Positions 26,871 through 37,161 of a DNA stretch of 64,000 nt are shown in pieces. Source of the DNA: Rhodospirillales bacterium (GTDB lineage Bacteria; Pseudomonadota; Alphaproteobacteria; Micavibrionales; Micavibrionaceae). The stretch lies in assembly GCA_020638155.1 (NCBI GenBank), contig JACKJB010000002.1, positions 62,001-126,000 on the forward strand, read 5' to 3'. Below the pieces are notes generated by a model, which was given only the letters and a program-made list of their open reading frames with translations, had not been told where the DNA came from and made no database searches. Numbering within the stretch: position 1 is the stretch's first letter; each line of letters starts with the position of its first letter. Both the position numbers and the translations under genes were made by a program.

Positions 26871-27284
26871 ATGGCAGGTGTCGGCCGCGATATCGTATTA
26901 TCTACCGTAGCGTTAAAAGAAACCTTTGACCGTGCCCGGTCGTGCGGGCATGACCATCTTGTGCATTACTGGGAAGAAGGTTTGGATCTGGGCGACTCTA
27001 TGATGTTTGGGGTGGAGTGCTATGCCCGGTTTGAAAAAACTTTATCTTATAAGGCCGGTGAGCAGGATAGCGCTCAGCAACGGGTTCTTTTTGAGCATCT
27101 GGCCACTCACGGCCCCGGTCAGGTGATTGGTATTTATGATCTGGCGCTGCCTTTCGCGCAGGCTGTGCATGACGTTTCGCTAATTTCCCCTGAAATACGG
27201 GAACGGGCGGCGGCGGAAAAAGCGTCCCGGGATTATAAAGCCTTACCGCTGTCTCAAAAAATATTCCGGAAGATTTTCGGCTGA
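26871..27284 (+). CDS. Hypothetical protein, 137 aa
   Basis: This soluble protein has no signal peptide or membrane segment and no family I recognise. The middle (CGHDHLVHYWEEGLDLGDSMMFGVECYARFEK) is rich in His, Cys and acidic residues and could bind metal. The C-terminal 30 residues are a charged helix (IRERAAAEKASRDYK). AGGAG six nt before the ATG at 26871 supports the start; a GTG one codon earlier is less well placed. It follows the SDR gene by 50 nt and ends 4 nt from the convergent histidine kinase. Confidence 0.65.
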   Translation: MAGVGRDIVLSTVALKETFDRARSCGHDHLVHYWEEGLDLGDSMMFGVECYARFEKTLSYKAGEQDSAQQRVLFEHLATHGPGQVIGIYDLALPFAQAVHDVSLISPEIRERAAAEKASRDYKALPLSQKIFRKIFG

Positions 27285-27288
27285 TTTC

Positions 27289-29289
27289 TTATGATTTTCT
27301 GCGCTTTTTGATCTGGTCGTACGCGTTGTACGGCAGGCGTATGGTGACGCTGGTGCCGACGCCGACGGTGGAATCGATATGCATCGAGCCGCCATGCAGT
27401 TCGACAAGGTCCTTGGTAATGGACAGGCCCAGGCCCGTGCCTTCATGTTCACGGGTATAATGGCTGGCAGCCTGTTCGAACGGGTTGGTGATGCATTTGA
27501 TTTTATTGGCCGGGATGCCGATGCCGGTATCGTGGACTTTGATCGAGATGTAATCGTCGCGCTCGATACATTCGATGCGGACATCGCCGCCCGGGTCGGT
27601 GAACTTCACGGCGTTGGAGAGCAGGTTCAGCAAAATCTGCATAAAGGCGCGGCGGTCGCAGACGATCTGCAGATCTTCATTAACGATATCGATGGTGATT
27701 TTAATCCGCGCATCCTGCGCCCGTCCTTCCATCATATGAACAGCCAAGCGAATGACCTTGGCGGCGTTCAGCTCTTCGAGGTCCAGTTCGTATTTCCCGG
27801 CTTCGATCTTGGACATGTCGAGGATGTCGCTAATCAGGTCCAGAAGATGCTCGCCGCTTTCGCGGATGCCGGCGATGTAATCGAGATATTTTTCGGTGCC
27901 GATTGGGCCGAGCAACTGGCGCTGCATCATTTCCGAAAAGCCGATAATCGCGTTGAGCGGGGTGCGGAGCTCATGGCTCATATTGGCAAGGAACTGGGTC
28001 TTGGCGGCGTAAGCGCGCTCGGCGGCGTCCTTGGCTTCTTTAAGCTGGCGCTCATGCAGCGTATGTTCGGTGATGTCCTGCATAATGCCGAACAGCGCGG
28101 TAACTTCGCCGTCTTCGTCGAATTCGCATTTGCCTTCGCAGCGGATATAGCGCACCTCATCATCCGGGCGGATGATGCGGAAATCCATTTCGTAATTATT
28201 CTGTTCGATGATCGCTCGCTGGAAAGCCTGCATCAGGCGGCCCAGATCGCGGCGGTGGAGCATGGTGTTCAAATTATCGAGCGTCGGGACGAAGCCGTCT
28301 TTTTCGACCCCGAAGATGCGGTAAATCTCATCGGACCAGACGATGTCTTCTGCCCCGACAATCCAGTGCCAGTGGCCCATATGGCCGATCGCCTGCGCCT
28401 CGCGGAGCATTTGTTCCTGCCGCGAAAGGGTGCCTTCATGCTGCTTGATCGCGGTGACATCCCGGCCGACGGTATAGATAACCGTGCCGCTGCGTTTTTG
28501 CCGCCATTCGGCCCAGCGCACCGTGCCGTCTTTGGTGATGACGCGCGCTTCGAAATCGATAATCTGCCCGTCGCCGCTATCTTCATGCATCAGCCCGTAA
28601 AGGCAGTTGCGGACATGGGCGCGTTCATCCGGGTGAACGAGGTCGATAAAGGTTTTCTGCCGCAGTTCCTCATCGCTGTAGCCCATAATCTCGTTAAAAG
28701 CGGTATTGACGCGCGAAAAAGTCCCGTCAATGTGTGAAATCGCCATCAGGTCGTTCGACATATTGAGGAAATGCCGCAGCTCTCCCTCATCGCTTTGGTC
28801 GCTGATTTTTGATTTTACGGCGGGCTTGGCGGTTTGCCGCGCATCACCATCGATAAACTGGACAAGTTTGCGGGCAAAGGCCCCGTCGAGCTTTTCCGCG
28901 TTCTGTTCATCCGCAACGGCAGCGCCGATCATAAAGCGGCGGCCATCGCCGGTGTCGATCATATCGAACTGGAACGCCAGGGTTTCCTGTTTCCCGCCGG
29001 CAGACAGGCGGATTTTGTGAGTGCCTTCATGAACGGCATCGATGTAATCGTTCCGCGCGGCGCTGAACAGCGATTGTGTGCGGATGGCATCATCCGGCGC
29101 TTCGAATTCGATCAGTTCGGATAAGGGCCGCCCTTTCAGTTTGGCTGGCGTATCTCCAGTTAAACGGGCAAAGGCGCGGCTGGCATAGATAATGTGCCCG
29201 GCAGCGTCAATAACGAACCTTGCCTCGTCCTCGCGGATCAAGGGAGATTGTCTGGTGGAGGCTGTTTTTTTCTTTTTTGGTGCGGCCAT
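27289..29289 (-). CDS. PAS-domain sensor histidine kinase
   Basis: This 666-residue kinase has no membrane segments, so it is a cytosolic sensor. Three PAS domains are visible: about 20-100, 170-285 (FLNMSNDLMAISHIDGTFSRVN) and 300-410 (IGHMGHWHWIVG, with a PAC region). A coiled coil leads to the HisKA box NMSHELRTPLNAIIGFSEMM with phospho-acceptor His439. The ATPase domain has an N-box (NLLSNAVKFTDPGG), DTGIGIP and GTGLGLSI. The dimerisation sequence GPIGTEKYLDYIAGI resembles PleC/DivJ-type alphaproteobacterial kinases. No response regulator is adjacent, so its partner is elsewhere. The N-terminus is Lys-rich (MAAPKKKKTA). Confidence 0.93.
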   Translation of the reverse strand: MAAPKKKKTASTRQSPLIREDEARFVIDAAGHIIYASRAFARLTGDTPAKLKGRPLSELIEFEAPDDAIRTQSLFSAARNDYIDAVHEGTHKIRLSAGGKQETLAFQFDMIDTGDGRRFMIGAAVADEQNAEKLDGAFARKLVQFIDGDARQTAKPAVKSKISDQSDEGELRHFLNMSNDLMAISHIDGTFSRVNTAFNEIMGYSDEELRQKTFIDLVHPDERAHVRNCLYGLMHEDSGDGQIIDFEARVITKDGTVRWAEWRQKRSGTVIYTVGRDVTAIKQHEGTLSRQEQMLREAQAIGHMGHWHWIVGAEDIVWSDEIYRIFGVEKDGFVPTLDNLNTMLHRRDLGRLMQAFQRAIIEQNNYEMDFRIIRPDDEVRYIRCEGKCEFDEDGEVTALFGIMQDITEHTLHERQLKEAKDAAERAYAAKTQFLANMSHELRTPLNAIIGFSEMMQRQLLGPIGTEKYLDYIAGIRESGEHLLDLISDILDMSKIEAGKYELDLEELNAAKVIRLAVHMMEGRAQDARIKITIDIVNEDLQIVCDRRAFMQILLNLLSNAVKFTDPGGDVRIECIERDDYISIKVHDTGIGIPANKIKCITNPFEQAASHYTREHEGTGLGLSITKDLVELHGGSMHIDSTVGVGTSVTIRLPYNAYDQIKKRRKS

Positions 29290-29365
29290 AATTATTCTTA
29301 AGTTTACTTATACCATAATAGAAAGGCTATCCGGCCGACAGCTACGCAGATATCTTTTCAACAAA

Positions 29366-29396
29366 AATCCGCCCCGAGTATGGACCGGGGCGGATT
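29366..29396 (-). terminator. Intrinsic terminator of the redoxin/DsbD-like operon
   Basis: Perfect 11-bp arms AATCCGCCCCG (29366-29376) and CGGGGCGGATT (29386-29396) enclose a 9-nt loop. On the reverse strand the second arm runs into TTTTTG, a classic T-tailed hairpin, 38 nt past the redoxin stop. Confidence 0.85.
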
Positions 29397-29433
29397 AACA
29401 AAAGGTTAACACGGTTTAAATCGTGATTATCCC

Positions 29434-30048
29434 TTACATAGCCTCATATTTTACGCCGCAGCCATAAGGATTGGTCTGCGTTGTTTCCGGCATTTCGCCT
29501 TTTTTCAGCGAATCAATGGCGGCCATCACATAATTATGTGCGCCTTCTACGGTATCATGCCGCGGGCTGGCATTATCATCGATCGCGCCCATATAGGACA
29601 GAACCCCTTGTTCGTTAATCACGAACATATGCGGGGTGGTTTTTGCGCCGTAAGCCGTACCGACGGTGCCGTCAGCATCGAACAGGCGGGCGGTGGCTTT
29701 GGCACCGGCTTTTTCGATGATCGCTTTGGCTTCTTCAGGCGTGGTATAGCCTTGCTTGCCCGGTGCGGAAGAGACGATCGAGAGCCAGATAACGCCGTCT
29801 GCCGTGGCTTGTTCCTGCAGTTTTTGCATGTTGCCGGTGTCATAATGTTTCATGACGTACGGGCATTCATGGTTGGTCCATTCAAGGACGACGATTTTGC
29901 CTGCAAAATCGCTTAAGTTATGGGATACCCCTTCGGTGTCGGTCAGGGTAAAGGCCGGGGCCGGTTGCCCGATCACGGCATCGCTGGCGAGCGCCGGGGC
30001 GGTGAACATCACCAGGGTCAGGGCCAGGGTAGATAATAATTTACGCAT
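29434..30048 (-). CDS. Secreted thioredoxin-fold redoxin (AhpC/TSA-like)
   Basis: This 204-residue protein has a signal peptide (MRKLLSTLALTLVMFTAPALA) and a redoxin domain: GQPAPAFTLTDTEG, WTNHECPYVMKHY with active-site Cys62, and GTAYGAKTTPHMFVI with the cis-Pro. There is only one Cys in the active site; another Cys sits near the C-terminus (YGCGVKY). This type often accompanies DsbD/ScsB electron carriers, which would keep it reduced in the periplasm. It lies 24 nt downstream of such a gene and is followed by a strong terminator. Confidence 0.88.
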   Translation of the reverse strand: MRKLLSTLALTLVMFTAPALASDAVIGQPAPAFTLTDTEGVSHNLSDFAGKIVVLEWTNHECPYVMKHYDTGNMQKLQEQATADGVIWLSIVSSAPGKQGYTTPEEAKAIIEKAGAKATARLFDADGTVGTAYGAKTTPHMFVINEQGVLSYMGAIDDNASPRHDTVEGAHNYVMAAIDSLKKGEMPETTQTNPYGCGVKYEAM

Positions 30049-30072
30049 TTATGCAGTCCTCCATCAGGTTGG

Positions 30073-32289
30073 TTAAACAGGATCTTTTTCAAATAGTTTC
30101 GCAATAATGCCGGGAGCCAGTAATTGCGGTAAAACCTTTGGCTCCGGCCTGTCGCCCGTTTTCGGATTACGCGGGCCGTAATAAACATAGAGCGGTACGC
30201 CGTTTCGTCCATAGCGGTCGAGATAAGCGGTGATTTCCGGGTCCTGGTTGGTCCAGTCCCCTTTTAAAACCTGTACGCCGTGCTTTGTGAACAGGGCTTT
30301 GGTTGACTCGATATTCAGGGCGACCCGTTCATTGACCTTGCAGGTGATGCACCAGGCGGCGGTCATATTGATAAAGACCGGGGCATCGCCGTCGATGAGC
30401 GCGGTATAGCGTTCTGCCGTGTAGGGGGCAAGGGATGATTCTGTCGTTGCGGCAACCTTTGTCGTCTCAAGCTGTACATGCATATCGGTTTTGGCCGCAC
30501 TGATGCTGAAGATCAGGACCGTCAGCAAAATCATAACCGCAAGGCCGCGCAGGGCGATCTTCCCGGTAATTTCCTTGGGGTTGTACCGGAACATCCAGAC
30601 GGCGAAGCTGATGCCGACAAACCCTGCCAGCGCATATAATAAAGCCATCGTCCCGGTTTGCTGGCTGAACACCCAGACGAGCCAGACGGCGGAGCCGTAC
30701 ATCGGGAAGGCGAGGAGCTCGCGGAAGACCGCCATCCACGGGCCGGGTTTTGGCAGGGCCGAGCGCAGGGCGGGGATGAAGGAAAGCAGCAGGTACGGCA
30801 GCGCCAGACCGAAGCCGAGCGATAAGAAGACCAGCAGGGCGAGCGGTTCCGGCTGGGTTAACGCGAAGCCCATGGCGGCTCCCATAAACGGCGCGGTACA
30901 GGGCGTGGCGACCAGCGTTGCGAGGACGCCGGTAAAGAACGAGCCGCTGATGCCGTGCTTGTTGCTTAGGGACCCGCCGATATTGGTAAAGCTGCCGGTG
31001 ATTTCAAAAAAGCCCGACAGGTTCAGGCCGAGCGCAAACAGCAGGTAGGCAAGGCCGAGCACCACCAGCGGGTTTTGTAACTGGAAACCCCAGCCGATCT
31101 GCGCGCCCGCGCTTTTCAGGCCGATGAGTATTGCGGCGATGGCAGCGAAGCAGAGCAGGATTCCGGCTGTGTAGGCAAGGCCGTACAATCTTGCTGTCCG
31201 CTCATCCTTCGCGTTCATTTTGCACAGGCTGAGCGCTTTCATCGACAGGATCGGGAAAACGCACGGCATCAGGTTTAAAATCAACCCGCCCAACAGGGCA
31301 AAAAGCAGGGCCTGTATCAGGGAGATTTGGGGAAGAGTTTTCCCGTCAGCTTTTTGAAGAGGCTGATTTTTTTTTGGTTCCGCCGGGGCGGTGTCTTGAG
31401 CCGTTTCTGTTTTTGCCGCCATCGTTTCCAGCCATTGCGGATCAGGCTCGACGGTCAGCTCCATCGCGCTGGTGCGTTCCTGGTTGACGATAAAGCGGAC
31501 CAGTATTTTTTGCAGTCCTAAATCGTTGAGCGGGCGTTCGCCGCGCTTTTTCTGCAGGATCATTTGCGGCGGAAATTTGCCTGATTTATCGATCCAGACC
31601 CCGGTTTTTTGCGTGTTATCGATCAGGCCCCATTCATAAGGGATAATGTCGAACAGGACTTTCTCGTCGCCCTTGGTGACAAGGCCAGGCTGTTTGAAGG
31701 CCATATCGATGACGAAATTGCCCTGGCCGTTTTCGCTGTATTTTGCGGGCCAGTCGAGAATGACCGGGGTTTTGTTAATCGCTTCTGTCACGATCTCGCT
31801 GTTATCTGTGTTGCTGCCGTCATTTAAGGTGAAGGAGAGCTGGTGATATTCAGGGATGCAGGTTTCCTCGCAGACGAGAATATCGATATCGGCTTTGATC
31901 TCAACCGGCCCTTCGGGCAGGGTGGTCGGGGTGGTCATTTCCTGCAGGATCACAGCCTGTCCTTCGTAACCGTAATTGGTCAGCGGCCCGAAATTAATCG
32001 TTTGTGGCACCGGCCAGGTCAGGGCCCCGGTTTTAAAGCCTTCGGGCAGGTGCCAGTTTACGCGCATCGGCTCGCCGGAATCTCCGGCATTGACCCAATA
32101 AGTATGCCATCCGTCTGCGATGTCCTGTTTTATGGCGACAAAAAACGGCTGTCCCGGCTCAATTTGCGTCATTTCCGGCAGCAGGGTCAGCGTGACATGC
32201 GATGGTTTTTCTTCCGCCTGTGCGGATATTGGTGAAAATGCTGCGCCTGCGAGCGTTATGATAACAAGTAAGAGCCTGATGAACTGCAT
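30073..32289 (-). CDS. DsbD-like transmembrane thiol-disulfide transporter (ScsB type)
   Basis: This 738-residue protein has a signal peptide (about 1-24), an N-terminal periplasmic domain (about 30-290) with a CEETC pair (LVCEETCIPEY), an eight-helix CcdA-like membrane domain (about 325-610) that contains Cys in LMPCVFPI and in TPCTAPF, and a C-terminal thioredoxin domain with CITC (Cys647, Cys650). Electrons would pass from cytosolic thioredoxin through the membrane part to the periplasmic domains and then to substrates such as the redoxin encoded next to it. The large N-domain and redoxin neighbour suggest ScsB rather than classical DsbD. Confidence 0.92.
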   Translation of the reverse strand: MQFIRLLLVIITLAGAAFSPISAQAEEKPSHVTLTLLPEMTQIEPGQPFFVAIKQDIADGWHTYWVNAGDSGEPMRVNWHLPEGFKTGALTWPVPQTINFGPLTNYGYEGQAVILQEMTTPTTLPEGPVEIKADIDILVCEETCIPEYHQLSFTLNDGSNTDNSEIVTEAINKTPVILDWPAKYSENGQGNFVIDMAFKQPGLVTKGDEKVLFDIIPYEWGLIDNTQKTGVWIDKSGKFPPQMILQKKRGERPLNDLGLQKILVRFIVNQERTSAMELTVEPDPQWLETMAAKTETAQDTAPAEPKKNQPLQKADGKTLPQISLIQALLFALLGGLILNLMPCVFPILSMKALSLCKMNAKDERTARLYGLAYTAGILLCFAAIAAILIGLKSAGAQIGWGFQLQNPLVVLGLAYLLFALGLNLSGFFEITGSFTNIGGSLSNKHGISGSFFTGVLATLVATPCTAPFMGAAMGFALTQPEPLALLVFLSLGFGLALPYLLLSFIPALRSALPKPGPWMAVFRELLAFPMYGSAVWLVWVFSQQTGTMALLYALAGFVGISFAVWMFRYNPKEITGKIALRGLAVMILLTVLIFSISAAKTDMHVQLETTKVAATTESSLAPYTAERYTALIDGDAPVFINMTAAWCITCKVNERVALNIESTKALFTKHGVQVLKGDWTNQDPEITAYLDRYGRNGVPLYVYYGPRNPKTGDRPEPKVLPQLLAPGIIAKLFEKDPV

Positions 32290-32481
32290 GATTTTCCTAT
32301 GTTTTTCGTTCTAATTGCCGTTTATGAACGCCCTTAATAATGTAAAGCATATCCGGTTTCTGGCAACGCTCTTTTAAGGACATCCTGCAGCTTTATTCGT
32401 CCCGTCTTGACAGAATGTTACAAGCGTGGAGAAATAGGCGCGCAAAAACTATAAAATACAGATGACAGGCGAGGATTGATT

Positions 32482-34464
<1,983 letters not shown>

Positions 34465-34473
34465 TCGGAGTTG

Positions 34474-37161
34474 TTACGGTTTAAATTTCTTTTCCAGTTT
34501 GGGTGGAAAAGTCTGCGGCGTGTTATCGTTTGCTGTTAGCTTATTATAAGACATGTCATCATCGAACAGGCTGTCATGGTCGCGAGTATCGATTAACTTT
34601 GGTTTGGGTTTTTCGGCGAGTGCGTTAAAGAGTTTAAGTAGCTGATCCTTAACGAGCGGGCTTTTTGTGGCTTTACTGTTTTTGTGATAGTGGCGGCCCT
34701 CGTGTATGGTAAGGGATGCTTCAAGCTTCTGTCCATATGGCGACTTATCGGGAGTGTTCATATACATATAATGGCCGCCAGACGATATATTTAATGTATT
34801 TTTATTCTGTCTTGCAGGCTGATCTGCTTTATGTGGTTGTAGCAGTTCTGTCCATTCCGGCCTGACTTCCAGTATTGCTTTCAGGGACTCATCACTCAGG
34901 CGCCATGGCGCGATATAACTGACTTCCATTTTTTCAATGGCGGCGATTTTCTTCATGAAGTCCGGGTCTTTCCACTTTTCATTCGGGACAACGCTTGAAG
35001 TGACGCCTGGTGTTTTTTCAAGACAGGCGAGCAGAACATCAGGTAAGGCACCAATGCTTCTGGGTAATGATTGCCACAGGTGATAGCCGTAACGATCCAC
35101 TAAATCACAAATGAAATCCGTGTCGATTTGTCCGTCTTTTTCCAAGTCTGCGAAAGGAATACAGTGTGCCAGTTTAAGCATCCCGTTATCCAGTGCATAG
35201 ATGATGATCTCACGATTTGTTTGCAGACGATGGCTAAGGTCGCCATAGTTTTTTATATCATGTTTAAGAACAAGTTTTCCGATAGCGACATCGGCTTTTA
35301 GGGTAGAAGAAAGATGATTATATACCCATAAAGGTCTTTGTTCCAAAGCCGCAGAGACGATTTCGGGGTTTTCTTCCAAAATGTCTGAAGGGATATGGCT
35401 TATATATTGATATGATTCCGATAGAACTTTTTTAACAAGGTCTTTGCGTATTCTTTGTTCCCATGGCGCATGATCGTAATTTATCAGACACGATTCGACA
35501 GCAAGGTCTGTTAACGCGTCATTATTGCGGATATGTTCGGGAAGCAGACCATAAGCATCAGGGTTGGCCCTGACCACATCAAAAGCGAATGTTATATCTT
35601 CATTGTAGCCAGACTGTAATGTGATGACATTCTCATTGTATGTGGCGATTTTGAGCAGGGTGTCACGTTCCCGTAACATATGGCCGGGGATATGCCGCGG
35701 CGCAATTTTTCTGGCTTCAATCAGATGCCGGATGAATGTTTCGTCATGCCGTAGGCGGTCAGACAGAAATTCGAATATTCTGTTGTCAATATCCATGACA
35801 CGAATGGCAAAGGATTCATTATCACGCAGCGGTTCAGGGATCTCGGCCGCAAATCCATGGCCGTGGATGCGGTACATGTCGCGCATGAAGTCAGGATCTG
35901 TTCTGGCCTTATCACCGGAGAACCGGTAGGCACCTTTGTTTTGTTCGGCAGCGATGTTGCAGAGTTCCGGATCGTTTTGGAAGCGCGGGAAATATTGTAA
36001 GGAGAGTCCGCGGATCCCCAGAGCGTATTGGACAAAAGCCCGGTTTCGTTTTAACGACCGCGGCAGACGTTTTGCAGAATGAAAATTACGGCGTATATTA
36101 TCGAGATAATCGACCCATACGGTGTCTGATACGCCTTTTTGATATACAATGTCATTGCGCCGGTTTTTATTTTGCAGCGCCATGCGTTCCAGTAATTTTT
36201 CTGCGATTTGATTTGTCAGGTTTACCGGTTCAAATTCATTGGAGAGCGGCGGTTCATTTTCAGCCAGTTCATTGAAACGGTAAGCGTAACCTTTTCTTGC
36301 CAAGCCGTCGATGTGCCACCTTTGGGCGTATGTGTAAACGGTTTTGCCGGAATATAGTGCTTCGGATAAAAGCGATTGCGAGTCGCCCCAGATTACAAAA
36401 TGTTTTGCTTTTGCGATCAGGCCCTTATACGGGTTGTAATGATCGTCCTCACGGCTGAAGACATAGCTTTCCAGTGTGATGCGACCTGTCATGCCCCGTG
36501 CTTTTATTTGGTCGTTTATAAGATCTTCGAGATTTTTCTGGTCATTTGGTTTTGTCCTGCGGCAACCGCATAAATAGATCGTTGATTCCGGATAATGAGC
36601 CATGAGGGGCACAATTTTTCTCGCGAAAGAAACGGATTCATCATAGGTCGGATCAACCAGCATGACGGCCATGACCGGGCCCTTGATGTACGGATGTTTC
36701 CGGTCGAATCGTGCGCCTTCTATGGCCATGGCTTCCGGTGTCAGGTGATGGGAGACCAGCAAATTTTCATCGAGAAGGTTGCTGGATATTTTTTCATTAA
36801 TGTCACAAATTTCAAAAACGTCATTTCGTCCCTGACCGATTTTATCCAGTGCTCTGAAACATTGGCGGCCACAGACGATTTCGGGGACGGCTTTTTCTTC
36901 GAGCAGCATTTCGGCGAGAAGTTCTTGATAGTCCTCGTTGGTTGCATGGTTGATATAACGCCTGCGCAACGTGTCTTCGTCGGCATAAAGAATGCGGGCG
37001 CCTGTTTTTTTTGCGATGATCCTTGCCAGTCCGCGCCACCCGGCCACATCCCCGCGGGTGGTATCGACATCGCTGGTGTTCACAAGAATCACAGGCCGTT
37101 CTTGCAGAAAAATCGGCCGTGATTTTTTTTGCCGTTGCGATCTTTTCCTAAGACTTGTCAT
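34474..37161 (-). CDS. ELM1/GtrOC1-like glycosyltransferase-fold domain fused to DUF4116-like repeats (paralog 2)
   Basis: This 895-residue protein has no signal peptide or membrane segment. Residues about 22-330 resemble the ELM1 (mitochondrial fission ELM1/DUF1022) GT-B-like domain: RGDVAGWRGLARI, VMAVMLVDPT, an IYLCGCRRT motif where ELM1 has SRRT, NPYKGLIAKAKHFV and SQSLLSEALYSGKTVY. Residues about 390-800 are tandem units of roughly 45-50 residues resembling DUF4116, each with a LRDNESFAIRVM- or IRNNDALTDLAV-like helix start. The last 90 residues are polar with a Tyr/His-rich patch. It is translationally coupled to its paralog by a 4-nt ATGA overlap. Its codon use is AT-richer than its neighbours, suggesting transfer or relaxed selection. 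The fusion is not one I recognise; a role in glycan transfer or as a secreted effector is inference. Confidence 0.7.
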   Translation of the reverse strand: MTSLRKRSQRQKKSRPIFLQERPVILVNTSDVDTTRGDVAGWRGLARIIAKKTGARILYADEDTLRRRYINHATNEDYQELLAEMLLEEKAVPEIVCGRQCFRALDKIGQGRNDVFEICDINEKISSNLLDENLLVSHHLTPEAMAIEGARFDRKHPYIKGPVMAVMLVDPTYDESVSFARKIVPLMAHYPESTIYLCGCRRTKPNDQKNLEDLINDQIKARGMTGRITLESYVFSREDDHYNPYKGLIAKAKHFVIWGDSQSLLSEALYSGKTVYTYAQRWHIDGLARKGYAYRFNELAENEPPLSNEFEPVNLTNQIAEKLLERMALQNKNRRNDIVYQKGVSDTVWVDYLDNIRRNFHSAKRLPRSLKRNRAFVQYALGIRGLSLQYFPRFQNDPELCNIAAEQNKGAYRFSGDKARTDPDFMRDMYRIHGHGFAAEIPEPLRDNESFAIRVMDIDNRIFEFLSDRLRHDETFIRHLIEARKIAPRHIPGHMLRERDTLLKIATYNENVITLQSGYNEDITFAFDVVRANPDAYGLLPEHIRNNDALTDLAVESCLINYDHAPWEQRIRKDLVKKVLSESYQYISHIPSDILEENPEIVSAALEQRPLWVYNHLSSTLKADVAIGKLVLKHDIKNYGDLSHRLQTNREIIIYALDNGMLKLAHCIPFADLEKDGQIDTDFICDLVDRYGYHLWQSLPRSIGALPDVLLACLEKTPGVTSSVVPNEKWKDPDFMKKIAAIEKMEVSYIAPWRLSDESLKAILEVRPEWTELLQPHKADQPARQNKNTLNISSGGHYMYMNTPDKSPYGQKLEASLTIHEGRHYHKNSKATKSPLVKDQLLKLFNALAEKPKPKLIDTRDHDSLFDDDMSYNKLTANDNTPQTFPPKLEKKFKP

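Noticed and set aside
27379..28737. 452-codon open frame on the plus strand
   Set aside because: It lies wholly antisense to the histidine kinase, whose domains are unmistakable; long antisense frames are expected in this base composition.
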